A DNA stretch of 33,676 nt from Acidimicrobiia bacterium (GCA_030432715.1 JAUIML010000011.1:1-33676); one strand, 5' to 3'; shown: positions 9,483-18,720, numbered from the stretch's first letter. Translations and numbers: made by a program. Notes: a model not told the origin generated them from the letters alone.

Positions 9483-10318
9483 CAGAATCCCCTCAGGGGC
9501 ATGTCGGGTCCGCGCTGCAACCAGTTGTCGTCGGGGTAGTCGGCGGTGCCGTCGATCAGGTGGAGTGTGTAGGCGTGCCGACTCCGCTCGGAGGTGTTGG
9601 GGGCCGACCAGTGAGGGAGCGTGCCGTGGAGCACGATCAACGTGCCCTTCTCGGCTTCGACGGGCACGAGCTCGTCGGTCGGCCACGGAGTGGGGTCGAG
9701 GAGATCCATGGTCGTGCCCGAACCCTCCCGACGGAACCGCGTGCGCACGGGCTCGCGGTGTCGCCCCGGGGCGACCCACAGGCAGCCGTTCTCCACGGTG
9801 GCGTCCTCGATGGCGAACCAGAAGCCGATCACGCTCTGGGGTTCCGTCCACAGGAACGTGTGGTCGCAGTGGCAGCTCACCTCGCCGCCGATCCCGGGCT
9901 GTTTGAAGATGTACATCGACTGGAGCAGGCGGGGGTCGCGCAGCCCGACGTCGGCCGCGAGCTCGGCCAGCATGGGAGTTCGGCTGAACCGGTCGAATTC
10001 GGGGTCGAGGTCGTGCATCGCGTGGCCGAGCTTGTTGACCGCGAGTTCGAGTGGCCGGGTCAGTCGGCCGTCGGCGACGGCGCCTTCCTCGAGGAACCAG
10101 CGGACGACGTCGCCCGAGGTGAGGAAGTACTCGTCCTGGGCGTGGCCGTGCGCGGTGGTGTCGAACACCGTGAGGCTCGGGTTGGTGCTCGGGTCGGCCT
10201 CGGCCAATCGGCTGACGACGTGGGCGCGCAGCCGATCACAGGCCGCCGGGTCGACCGCGCCCGGGAGCACGAGGAAGCCGTCGCGCTCCCAGTCGTCGAG
10301 CTGTGCTGCGGTCAGCAT
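9482..10318 (-). CDS. Phytanoyl-CoA dioxygenase family protein
   Basis: LDDWERDGFLVLPGAV; CHCDHTFLW (HxD); GCLWVAPGRH; VLHGTLPHWSAPNTSERSRHAYTLH. Start reassigned to ATG (MLTAAQLDD). Confidence 0.9.
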   Translation of the reverse strand: MLTAAQLDDWERDGFLVLPGAVDPAACDRLRAHVVSRLAEADPSTNPSLTVFDTTAHGHAQDEYFLTSGDVVRWFLEEGAVADGRLTRPLELAVNKLGHAMHDLDPEFDRFSRTPMLAELAADVGLRDPRLLQSMYIFKQPGIGGEVSCHCDHTFLWTEPQSVIGFWFAIEDATVENGCLWVAPGRHREPVRTRFRREGSGTTMDLLDPTPWPTDELVPVEAEKGTLIVLHGTLPHWSAPNTSERSRHAYTLHLIDGTADYPDDNWLQRGPDMPLRGF

Positions 10319-10325
10319 GCCGAGG

Positions 10326-10331
10326 ACTCTA
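10326..10331 (-). promoter_or_regulatory. Candidate leaderless -10 (TAGAGT) for the PhyH gene
   Basis: 7 nt before ATG 10318. Confidence 0.55.
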
Positions 10332-10362
10332 GTGCGAGCGGGGTCGCCCGCTCCTCGGCGCT

Positions 10363-11211
10363 TCAGAAGTCGAGGGCGACGTCGAGGCGGGGCGCGCTGT
10401 GGGTGATCCAGCCGAGCGAGATGACGTCGACGCCGCACGCGGCGACATCGGCCGCGGTGTCGACGGTGATGTTGCCCGATGCTTCGGTGACGGCCCGCCC
10501 GCCGACCTGGGCGACGGCTCGGCGCAGGTCGTCGCCCCGGAGGTTGTCGAGCAGGATGATGTCGGCCCCTCCTTCGACGGCGGCGTCGATCTGGTCGATC
10601 CGGTCGACCTCGACCGTGATGGACACGGTGTGGCCGACCGACGATCGCACCCGACGAACCGCGTCGGCGATGGAGCCGGCCACCGCGACATGGTTGTCCT
10701 TGATCATCACGGCGTCGTGGAGTCCGAAGCGGTGGTTCGTCCCGCCGCCGCAACGCACGGCGTATTTCTCGAGCGATCGCAGCCCCGGCGTGGTCTTTCG
10801 GGTGTCGGCGATGCGAGTGGTGGTGCCGGCGACCGCGTCGACGGCCGCGCGGGTCGTGGTGGCGATGCCGCTGAGGTGGCCGAGGATGTTGAGGCAGGTG
10901 CGTTCGCCGGTGAGGATCGCCCGACTCGACCCCTCGAGGGTCGCGAGCGTGGTGCCGGCGTCGACCTGGTCGCCGTCGGCGTGGAGGGCCGTGACCGCGA
11001 CGTCGCCGTCGACGAGATCGAACACCGCGAGTCCGATGGCGAGGCCCGCGATGGTTCCCGCGCCGCGGGCGACGACACGGGCGACCGACGTCGCCTCGGC
11101 CGGGATCAGGGCCGCACTCGTGAGGTCGCCGCCCTGGGCGAGGTCCTCGACCAGCGCGCGTTGCAGGACGGCCGTCGCCTCGTGGGCGGGTGGAGGCATG
11201 GGTCGGTTCAC
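10363..11211 (-). CDS. nadC: Nicotinate-nucleotide diphosphorylase (carboxylating)
   Basis: EDLAQGGDLTSAAL, ERTCLNILGHLSGIATTTRA, ADTRKTTPGLRSLEKYAVRCGGGTNHRFGLHDAVMIKDNH. GTG start overlaps the nadB stop (GTGA); an ATG at 11199 is the alternative. Confidence 0.95.
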   Translation of the reverse strand: MNRPMPPPAHEATAVLQRALVEDLAQGGDLTSAALIPAEATSVARVVARGAGTIAGLAIGLAVFDLVDGDVAVTALHADGDQVDAGTTLATLEGSSRAILTGERTCLNILGHLSGIATTTRAAVDAVAGTTTRIADTRKTTPGLRSLEKYAVRCGGGTNHRFGLHDAVMIKDNHVAVAGSIADAVRRVRSSVGHTVSITVEVDRIDQIDAAVEGGADIILLDNLRGDDLRRAVAQVGGRAVTEASGNITVDTAADVAACGVDVISLGWITHSAPRLDVALDF

Positions 11212-12776
11212 GCGCCGGCTCGCGAGGGCTGACAGGCGACGTCGATCCGCGTTGCGGTTGCCGGCACCGGGTGGAGCAGGGAATGGGAGGCGATCGCCGC
11301 GGTCTCGGGGTGATCGCTGCGGAAATGGCTGCCACGGGACTCTTCCCGGGCCAACGCGGCATCGGTGATGAGCCGGGCCGCCTCGGCGAGGTTGCGCCCC
11401 TCGGGGTGGGTGGCGAGGCGGGGGGCCAGTTCCGCGATCCGCTGTGAAGCCCTGGTCAGCCCCGCGGCATCTCGGACGACCCCGACGTCGTCCCACATGG
11501 TGCGACGGAGGTCCTCGATCTCGGCACTGTGGGCGGCGTCCGGGCGGAGGCGCAGCGCGGTCTCGGGCACGTCGACCCGTGTGGGGGCGACGAAGCGGTC
11601 ACGGTCGTCGACCATCGCGGCGGCGACCCGGGAGCCGAAGACGAGACCCTCGAGCAGCGAGTTGCTGGCGAGGCGGTTGGCGCCGTGCAGGCCGGTCGAC
11701 GCGGCTTCGCCGCACGCGTAGAGACCGGCGACCGAACTGCGGCCGCTGTCGTCGGTGGCGATGCCGCCCATGTGGTAGTGCTCGGCGGGGGAGACCGGCA
11801 ACAGATCGACGCGGGGATCGAGGCCGGCCTGTTGGGTGATCTGCCACACCGTCGGGAACCGCTCGGCGAAGTCGGCTCCGATCATGCGGGCGTCGAGGTG
11901 GATGGCGCCCTCTCGGCGGCGGCGCCAGTTCTCGCGGGCGACGACGTCGCGGGGCGCCAGTTCGGCATCGGCGTGGACGTCGACCATGTAGCGACGGCCG
12001 CGGTCGTCGAGGAGTTGGGCGCCTTCGCCGCGGAGCGCCTCCGTGAGCAGCGGCATCGGGTCGAGATCGGAATGGAACGCGGTCGGATGGAACTGGACGA
12101 ACTCCGGATCGCGGATGACGGCCCCGGCTCGGGCGGCCATGGCGAGACCGTCGGCGGTGACCTCGCGCGGGTTCGTCGTGTGGAGGTAGAGGCGGCCGAT
12201 CCCGCCGGTGGCCAACACCACGGCAGGGGACACGAGGGCGACGAGACCGTCGTCGGGGTGCAGGGCGAGCACGCCGACGACGCGGTCGCCGTCGCGGAGG
12301 AGGTCGACCACGAGGGTGTCGTCGAGGCGCTCGATGTCGGTGCGCTCGACCGTGGCCCGCACGAGGGTGCGCATGACCTCGGCTCCGGTGGCATCGCCGT
12401 TGGCGTGGACGATCCGGCGCTGGTCGTGACCGGCCTCACGCCCGAGGCGGAGCGAACCGTCGGGCGCAGTGTCGAAGTCGGCGCCGAGTGACCGCAACCA
12501 TTCGATCTGGTCGGGAGCGGCCCCGGTGACGAGGGTTGCGATCTCGGCCCGGCCGAGGCCCCCGCTCACCTCGGTGGTGTCGTCGGCGTGGAACCGCGGG
12601 TCGTCGTCGGGGCCGACGGCGGCAGCGATGCCGCCCTGGGCCCAGCGGCTCGAACCTTCGCCGGTGGCCGACTTGGACACCACGACGCAGTTGCCGTGGG
12701 CGAGGGCGGCGGTGAGGCCGGCGATGCCGGAGCCGACGACGATGCTGTCGACGTGGCGGACTGCGACGTCGGTCAC
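11208..12776 (-). CDS. nadB: L-aspartate oxidase
   Basis: VGSGIAGLTAALA, SSRWAQGGIAAAV, HYHMGGIATDDSGRSSVAGLYACGEAASTGLHGANRLASNSLLEGLVFG; GTG start overlaps the nadA stop (GTGA). Confidence 0.95.
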   Translation of the reverse strand: MTDVAVRHVDSIVVGSGIAGLTAALAHGNCVVVSKSATGEGSSRWAQGGIAAAVGPDDDPRFHADDTTEVSGGLGRAEIATLVTGAAPDQIEWLRSLGADFDTAPDGSLRLGREAGHDQRRIVHANGDATGAEVMRTLVRATVERTDIERLDDTLVVDLLRDGDRVVGVLALHPDDGLVALVSPAVVLATGGIGRLYLHTTNPREVTADGLAMAARAGAVIRDPEFVQFHPTAFHSDLDPMPLLTEALRGEGAQLLDDRGRRYMVDVHADAELAPRDVVARENWRRRREGAIHLDARMIGADFAERFPTVWQITQQAGLDPRVDLLPVSPAEHYHMGGIATDDSGRSSVAGLYACGEAASTGLHGANRLASNSLLEGLVFGSRVAAAMVDDRDRFVAPTRVDVPETALRLRPDAAHSAEIEDLRRTMWDDVGVVRDAAGLTRASQRIAELAPRLATHPEGRNLAEAARLITDAALAREESRGSHFRSDHPETAAIASHSLLHPVPATATRIDVACQPSRAGA

Positions 12777-13768
12777 GATCGGGGCCGCCCCACCGCCAGC
12801 ATGGCCTCGAGCGCGGCGCGGGCGCCGGCCGCGACCGCAGGATCGACGTGGACTTCGTGCTGGAGGTCTTCGAGGGCGGTGCGGATGTTGTGGATCGTGA
12901 TGCGCTTCATGTGGGGGCACATGTTGCACGGGCGAAGGAACTCGGTGTCGGGGGCGGCTTCGGCCACGTTGTCGGCCATCGAGCACTCGGTCACCATCAC
13001 CACCTGCTCGGGCTGGCGGTCGGTGACCCACTTGGTCATCGCCGAGGTCGATCCGACGAAGTCCGCCTCTGCGAGCACGTCGGAGGGGCACTCCGGGTGG
13101 GCGATGATCTGCACGCCGGGATTGGACGTGCGGTACTTGGCGAGTTCGTCGCCGGTGAACCGTTCGTGCACTTCGCAGGCGCCGGCCCACGTGACGATCT
13201 CGACGTCGGTCTGCGACGCGACCCAGTCGGCCAGGTACTGGTCGGGAAGGAAGAGGACCTTCTCGGCGCCCAGCGAATTCACGACATCGACCGCGTTGGA
13301 GGAGGTGCAGGTGATGTCGGCGGCAGCCTTCACCTCGGCCGAGGTGTTGACGTAGACGCAGACCGGCGCGCCGGGATGCTGTGCCCGCAGCGCCTCGATG
13401 TCGGCGGCGGTGATCGACTCGGCGAGGGAGCAGCCGGCTCGCTGGTCGGGGATCAACACGGTCTTCTCGGGGCTGAGGATCTTCGCCGTCTCCGCCATGA
13501 AGTGCACGCCGGCCATGACGATGATGTCGGCATCGGTCTCGGCCGCCATCCGCGCCAGTTGCAGCGAGTCGCCCCGGAGATCGGCGACGCCGTAGAAGAT
13601 GTCGGGCGTCATGTAGTTGTGGGCGATGACCACGGCGTTGCGCTCGGCCTTGAGCCGGTTGATGTCGGCGATGATCGGGTCGAGGATCGCCCGCTCGATC
13701 TCGGGAACGATGCCCTCGAGCGGGTGGGTCGCCGAGTCGTAGGAGGTGGACACGCTGGTGGTGGTCAT
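12773..13768 (-). CDS. nadA: Quinolinate synthase
   Basis: AERNAVVIAHNYMTPDI, DIIVMAGVHFMAETAKIL, CSLAESI, conserved cysteines including CNMCPHMKRIT. Confidence 0.96.
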   Translation of the reverse strand: MTTTSVSTSYDSATHPLEGIVPEIERAILDPIIADINRLKAERNAVVIAHNYMTPDIFYGVADLRGDSLQLARMAAETDADIIVMAGVHFMAETAKILSPEKTVLIPDQRAGCSLAESITAADIEALRAQHPGAPVCVYVNTSAEVKAAADITCTSSNAVDVVNSLGAEKVLFLPDQYLADWVASQTDVEIVTWAGACEVHERFTGDELAKYRTSNPGVQIIAHPECPSDVLAEADFVGSTSAMTKWVTDRQPEQVVMVTECSMADNVAEAAPDTEFLRPCNMCPHMKRITIHNIRTALEDLQHEVHVDPAVAAGARAALEAMLAVGRPRS

Positions 13769-13793
13769 CGGGGGGTCCTGGAGGGTGCGGGGC

Positions 13794-13814
13794 TAATGCT
13801 CATAATGAGTATTA
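13794..13814. promoter_or_regulatory. 21-bp near-perfect palindrome, candidate NrtR operator upstream of nadA
   Basis: TAATGCTCATAATGAGTATTA: 9 of 10 symmetric pairs complementary around centre 13804; AT-rich island 25 nt before the nadA ATG. Confidence 0.7.
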
Positions 13815-13876
13815 GGGACAAGCTATCACCCGTCCACAGGGTTCACAACGCTGCCCGCCCGTCCCCACTCCCCGCG

Positions 13877-14767
13877 TCAGCGGTAGGGCTGGCCGAATCC
13901 GGGGCGCGGGCGCTCGAGCTGCACCTCGGGCCGGTAGCGGAACAGTTCCGCGGGTCGTCCCGTCTTCGCGCCGGCCCGTTCGCCGGTGCCCTCGACCAAA
14001 CCCGACCGTTCGACGAGTCGGCGGAAGTTCTGCTTGTGGAGGCGCACCCCGGCCAGCGCTTCCACCGTCCGCTGCAGGTCGAGCAGTGTGAATCGGTCGG
14101 GGAGGAGTTCGAACACCACGGGTCGGTAGGTCAGCTTTCCGCGGAGGCGCCCCAGCGCCACGGCCGCGATCCGGCGATGATCGAGGCGAAGCGGGATGCC
14201 GAGGGCACGACCGGGCGTGAGCCCGTGGTCGACCGCGTACTCGCTCACCAGGCCCGCCTCGTAGAGCAGCTCGTAGCGCTCGAGCACGCGAATGCCGTCC
14301 CAGGGCGGGCCGAAGGCGACCTGCGTGCGGTCGGCGCGGTCGTCGCCGGCCCACGCGTCGAGGGCGGGTCGGAGCTCCTCGTCGACGATCTTCGGCTCCC
14401 CTTCACGGTGGTCCTCCCAGGGGAGGAGGTCATAGACCCCGATCCAGCGGGCGCCCGGGAGCGGGGGCGTCTCCTGGACCAGGGCGACATAGGCGACGCT
14501 GATGGGTCGGGTGTCGGCCGAATCGGGACGGCGGTCGCGATCGCCGAAGGTGTAGAGCTGCTCGACGTAGCCGACATCGAGGCCGGTCTGTTCGCGGACG
14601 GCGCGGCGGAGCCCGAGCTCCAGGGTGAGGTCGGTCGACCGTTCGAGCGGGGCCGACGGGAGGTAGGCCCCTTGGTCGTCGTCGACCACGAGGAGGCGCG
14701 GCTCGTCGTTGGTCACCGCCACGATGACGGCATCGAGACTGAGCGTGATGTCGGCGTGATCGGCCAC
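13877..14767 (-). CDS. Nudix-fold transcriptional regulator of NAD metabolism, NrtR-like
   Basis: N-terminal Nudix-like domain with C-terminal winged-helix region (FTLLDLQRTVEALAGVRLHKQNFRRLVERSGLVEGTG...GRPAELFRYR); adjacent to nadABC; GTG start. Confidence 0.82.
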   Translation of the reverse strand: MADHADITLSLDAVIVAVTNDEPRLLVVDDDQGAYLPSAPLERSTDLTLELGLRRAVREQTGLDVGYVEQLYTFGDRDRRPDSADTRPISVAYVALVQETPPLPGARWIGVYDLLPWEDHREGEPKIVDEELRPALDAWAGDDRADRTQVAFGPPWDGIRVLERYELLYEAGLVSEYAVDHGLTPGRALGIPLRLDHRRIAAVALGRLRGKLTYRPVVFELLPDRFTLLDLQRTVEALAGVRLHKQNFRRLVERSGLVEGTGERAGAKTGRPAELFRYRPEVQLERPRPGFGQPYR

Positions 14768-14773
14768 GGGGAG

Positions 14774-14779
14774 AGCGTA
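14774..14779 (-). promoter_or_regulatory. Candidate leaderless -10 (TACGCT) for the NrtR-like gene
   Basis: 6 nt before GTG 14767. Confidence 0.55.
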
Positions 14780-14932
14780 GGCGTCGGCGGCACGGGAGGC
14801 AGTCCGGGACCTAGGGCCCGTTCGGCGCGTCCGGGATCGGAGCAAGCTAGCGTTGTGCGTGCCGTTCCCGCCCGGGAGTGGCGCGTGAAGACAGTGCCGG
14901 CCCACCCCGGGCGGTACATCACTGGAGGGGTA

Positions 14933-15979
14933 ATGCGTAAGCGCCTACTAGTTCTGCTGGCAATCCTGATTTCGTTCTCGTTCGTCGCCGCGTCATGCGG
15001 TGACGACGACGACGATGCGTCGGACACGACAACGACCGCCGGCGGCGACATGCCGGAGACCGATGTCTCCGTCGGTCTCGTCTTCGACACCACCGGCCGA
15101 GGCGATCAGTCGTTCAACGACTCGGCGGCTGCCGGCGTCGATCGTGCCGTGGCCGAGCTCGGCGTCGAGTTCACCGAGGCCACGCCCAACGCCGATGGTT
15201 CGAACCGCGCCGAGCTTCTGCAGCTCGCCGCTGAGCAGCACGACATCGTGCTCGCCGTCGGCTTCGCCTTCGGTGACACCCTCGGTCCGGCCGCGACCGA
15301 CAACCCCGACACCCACTTCGTCGGCGTCGACACCTTCGTGCCCGACTTCGAGAACGTCCTCAACCTCGCGTTCGCCGAGGAGCAGGGCTCCTTCCTGATG
15401 GGCGTCGTCGCCGCGCTGAAGTCCGAGACCAACCATGTCGGCTTCATCGGTGGCGTCGACATGGAGCTCATCCAGAAGTTCGAGGCCGGCTATGTCGCCG
15501 GGGCCCGGGCGGTCAGCGAAGACATCACCATCGACATCGAATACATCGCTCCCGAGGGTGACTTCACCGGCTTCAACGCCCCCGACCGGGCCAAGGAGAT
15601 CGCCGCGTCGATGTACGACGGTGGCGCCGATGTCGTCTACCACGCGGCCGGCGGTTCCGGCCTCGGCATGTTCCAGGCCGCCCAGGACGCAGGCGCCTGG
15701 GGTATCGGCGTCGACTCCGACCAGTGGGCCCTGCTGCCCGACCTTCAGGACGTGATCCTCACGTCGATGCTGAAGCCGGTCGACAGCGGCATCTTCGATG
15801 CCATCGCGACCGAGGTCGACGGCTCGTTCGAAGGCGGCTTCCGCACCCTCGACCTGACCAACGGTGGCATCGGCTACTCCACCAGCGGCGGCCACATCGA
15901 CGACATCGTCGATCAGATCGAGGAGTACGCGGCGCAGATCGCGGCCGGCGACATCGTCGTCCCGACCACGCCGAGCTGA
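14933..15979 (+). CDS. BMP family ABC transporter substrate-binding lipoprotein
   Basis: MRKRLLVLLAILISFSFVAASCGDDDDD lipobox; VGLVFDTTGRGDQSFNDSAAAGVDRA; GIGVDSDQWALLPDLQDVILTSMLKPVD; GGAGGGG SD. Confidence 0.93.
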   Translation: MRKRLLVLLAILISFSFVAASCGDDDDDASDTTTTAGGDMPETDVSVGLVFDTTGRGDQSFNDSAAAGVDRAVAELGVEFTEATPNADGSNRAELLQLAAEQHDIVLAVGFAFGDTLGPAATDNPDTHFVGVDTFVPDFENVLNLAFAEEQGSFLMGVVAALKSETNHVGFIGGVDMELIQKFEAGYVAGARAVSEDITIDIEYIAPEGDFTGFNAPDRAKEIAASMYDGGADVVYHAAGGSGLGMFQAAQDAGAWGIGVDSDQWALLPDLQDVILTSMLKPVDSGIFDAIATEVDGSFEGGFRTLDLTNGGIGYSTSGGHIDDIVDQIEEYAAQIAAGDIVVPTTPS

Positions 15980-16005
15980 ACACTGGGTACCTGAGCACGA
16001 CGACA

Positions 16006-16045
16006 CCGCCCACGGGGCTGGACTAACGTCCGGCCCCGTGGGCGG
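16006..16045 (+). terminator. Long GC-rich hairpin between the BMP lipoprotein gene and the transporter ATPase gene (attenuator or mRNA-stabilising)
   Basis: CCGCCCACGGGGC / GCCCCGTGGGCGG 13-bp perfect stem, then a T.G wobble, then GGAC/GTCC with loop TAAC; no U-tract. Confidence 0.65.
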
Positions 16046-16087
16046 GTCCGTGCGACGCAACGAGCCGAGAGTGAGTCAGGACCGTCG

Positions 16088-17614
16088 ATGAGTAGTGGTG
16101 CCCTTGCCGTCGAACTGATCGACATCACGAAGCGCTTTCCGGGGGTCATCGCGAACGACCGCGTGAACCTCTCGGTCGAGGATGGCGAGATCCACGCGAT
16201 CTGCGGCGAGAACGGGGCCGGCAAGTCCACCCTGATGAAGATCCTCTACGGCATGCAGCCACCCGACGAGGGGCGCATGACCGTGCGGGGCGAGGAAGTC
16301 GTCCTGAAGTCGCCGAAGGATGCGATCGAGCTCGGGATCGGCATGGTCCACCAGCACTTCATGCTGGCCGACAACTTCACGGTGCTCGAGAACATCATCC
16401 TCGGTGCCGAGCCCGCCAAGCGGGGGCTGGTCGACTGGCGCAGCGCCCGTGCCGAGATCGAGGCGCTCGTCGAGACCTACGGACTCGATGTCCGTCCCGA
16501 CGACCTGGTCGAGGACCTCGAAGTCGGTGAACGCCAGCGGGTGGAGATCCTCAAGGTGCTCTACCGCGGCGCCCGGATCCTGATCCTCGACGAGCCGACG
16601 GCGGTCCTCGTCCCCCAGGAGATCGAGGAGTTGTTCCGCAACCTCCGCGACCTCAAGGAGTCGGGTCACACCATCATCTTCATCGACCACAAGCTCGACG
16701 AAGTACTCGAGATCAGCGACACGGTGACGGTCATCCGGCAGGGCCGCACGGTCACCACGGTCGACCCGGCCGACGTCACGGCCCACGACCTGGCCGAGCT
16801 CATGGTCGGCAGCGAGCTCCCGGTACCCGAGACGAGAGAGTCCACCGTCACCGACGTCGTCGTCCTCGAGCTGTCGGGCCTTTCCACGAGCGACAACGAA
16901 CGCGAGATCGTCCACGACGTCGATCTGCGGGTCCGCAGCGGTGAGATCGTCGGCATCGCCGGCGTCGAGGGCAACGGCCAGCACGAACTGATCGAGACCC
17001 TGCTCGGCATGCGGCCCGCATCGTCGGGGAGCATCACCCTCGACGGGCGCGACATCACCGGCACGACGGTGCGGCAGCGCCGTGAGCTCGGTATCGACTA
17101 CATCCCGGCCGACCGCCATCGCTACGGGCTGATGCTCGACGCGCCCCTGTGGGAGAACGCGATGCTCGGCCACCAGAGCGAGGCGCCCTTCGTGAAGGGC
17201 ATCTGGATCGACCGCAAGGCCGCCCGGGCGACAGCAGCCGAGATCATCGAGGAGTTCGACGTGCGCACCCCCGGCGTCGACACCCCGGCTCACGCGCTGT
17301 CGGGCGGCAACCAACAGAAGTTCATCATCGGCCGGGAAATGGTCACCGACCCCTCGTTGCTCGTCGCCGCCCACCCGACCCGCGGGATCGACGTGGGCGC
17401 GCAGGCTGCGGTGTGGGAGCAGCTGCGGGCGGCGCGGGCCGCCGGACTCGCCGTGCTCCTCATCTCGGCCGACCTCGACGAGCTGATCGGTCTCTCCGAC
17501 GTCCTCCACGTGATGTTGCGCGGCGAGCTGGTCGCGGAGCTCGATCCTGCCGCCGTCACCCCCCGCGACCTCGGCAGCTACATGACCGGCGCGGCAGTGG
17601 GGGCCACGGAATGA
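16088..17614 (+). CDS. ABC transporter ATP-binding protein (two nucleotide-binding domains, simple sugar/nucleoside type)
   Basis: GENGAGKSTLMKILYGMQPPDEG, ILILDEPTAVLVPQE, second domain VGIAGVEGNGQHELIETL, LSGGNQQKFIIGREM. Confidence 0.95.
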   Translation: MSSGALAVELIDITKRFPGVIANDRVNLSVEDGEIHAICGENGAGKSTLMKILYGMQPPDEGRMTVRGEEVVLKSPKDAIELGIGMVHQHFMLADNFTVLENIILGAEPAKRGLVDWRSARAEIEALVETYGLDVRPDDLVEDLEVGERQRVEILKVLYRGARILILDEPTAVLVPQEIEELFRNLRDLKESGHTIIFIDHKLDEVLEISDTVTVIRQGRTVTTVDPADVTAHDLAELMVGSELPVPETRESTVTDVVVLELSGLSTSDNEREIVHDVDLRVRSGEIVGIAGVEGNGQHELIETLLGMRPASSGSITLDGRDITGTTVRQRRELGIDYIPADRHRYGLMLDAPLWENAMLGHQSEAPFVKGIWIDRKAARATAAEIIEEFDVRTPGVDTPAHALSGGNQQKFIIGREMVTDPSLLVAAHPTRGIDVGAQAAVWEQLRAARAAGLAVLLISADLDELIGLSDVLHVMLRGELVAELDPAAVTPRDLGSYMTGAAVGATE

Positions 17615-18720
17615 CCCGCCGTTCGATGGTCCTCGCGGCGGCGGCGCCGGTCGCCTCGATCGGCCTCGCGCTCGTCGTCTCGTCGATCGTCCTCCTGGCT
17701 GTGGGCTCCAACCCGGTGAGCGCCTACACCACGATGATGGAATACGGCACCCGCCTCGAGACGGTGGTCGACACGCTCAACCGAGCCACTCCGCTCTACA
17801 TCTCCGCCGTGGCGGTGGCGATCGGGTTCCGCATGAACCTGTTCAACATCGGGGTCGAGGGCCAGTACCGGTTGGCCGCGATCGTCTCGGCCTACGTCGG
17901 GGCGCAGTTGGAGCTGTGGGGGCCGCTCCACGTGCTCATCATCGTCGTCGTGGCCATGTCGGTCGGAAGCGCCTACGCCGCCATTCCGGGCGTGCTGAAG
18001 GTCACCCGCGGGGTCAACGAGGTGATCTCCACCATCATGCTCAACGCTATCTCTGTGGCCTTGGCGAGCTACCTGCTCGTCGAGTGGGCCATCGACGACG
18101 AGTCGCTCAACACCGGCACCGAGAGGATCTCGGAGTCAGGGCGGATGCCCGACCTCAATCGGTTCGCCGAGATCTTCACCCGCGAGATCGGCAAGGGTCG
18201 TGAGCTGCGAGGCTTCCTCCTCGTGGCCATCGTCGTCGGCATCGCCTATCACGTCCTGATCAACCGCACTCGGATCGGATTCGACCTCCGGGCCACCGGC
18301 AGCAATCCCTTCGCCGCCCATGCCAGCGGTGTCCCCCCGGGGCGCACGATCGTGATCGCCATGGCGTTGAGCGGGCTCGTCGCGGGTCTCGTCAGCCTTC
18401 CTCAGATTCTCGGCGACACATACCGCTACGACAACAACTTCACGGCCCAGCTCGGATTCAGCGGGATCGCGGTCGCCCTCGTCGGTCGCAATCACCCGGC
18501 CGGTATCGCGGTCGGCGCACTGCTGTTCGGCTTCCTCGACAGCGTCGCCGTGGTGCTCGACTTCTCAGGCGACGCGCCCCGGGAGATCGTCACCATCATG
18601 CAGGCTGTCATCATCTTCAGCGTGGTCGTCGGCTATGAGGTCGTACGCCGCATTCGGGCCACCGACGAGGCCCGGGCCGCGGCCGATGCGCTCGCCTCCC
18701 GGTCGGAGGTGGCCGCATGA
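17611..18720 (+). CDS. ABC transporter permease (BPD_transp_2 family)
   Basis: FRMNLFNIGVEGQYRLAAIV, GVNEVISTIMLNAI, GNP-like SNPFAAHASGV; ATGA overlap with the ATPase gene. Confidence 0.93.
   Translation: MTRRSMVLAAAAPVASIGLALVVSSIVLLAVGSNPVSAYTTMMEYGTRLETVVDTLNRATPLYISAVAVAIGFRMNLFNIGVEGQYRLAAIVSAYVGAQLELWGPLHVLIIVVVAMSVGSAYAAIPGVLKVTRGVNEVISTIMLNAISVALASYLLVEWAIDDESLNTGTERISESGRMPDLNRFAEIFTREIGKGRELRGFLLVAIVVGIAYHVLINRTRIGFDLRATGSNPFAAHASGVPPGRTIVIAMALSGLVAGLVSLPQILGDTYRYDNNFTAQLGFSGIAVALVGRNHPAGIAVGALLFGFLDSVAVVLDFSGDAPREIVTIMQAVIIFSVVVGYEVVRRIRATDEARAAADALASRSEVAA

Noticed and set aside
10319-11362. N-terminal extension of the 626-aa ORF 9482..11362
   Set aside because: Out-of-frame read-through over nadC; the real PhyH protein begins at MLTAAQLDD (10318).
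9560-12491. Plus-strand ORFs of 602, 277 and 320 aa
   Set aside because: Antisense to PhyH, nadC and nadB, which have unmistakable motifs.
12848-14932. N-terminal part of the 1043-aa ORF 12848..15979
   Set aside because: Antisense to nadA and the NrtR-like gene; the true lipoprotein starts at 14933 with an SD and signal peptide.
14780-14932. Possible riboswitch in the leader of the BMP transporter operon
   Set aside because: About 150 nt of GC-rich leader with minor inverted repeats, but no recognisable purine or preQ1 riboswitch core by eye; would need Rfam/Infernal.
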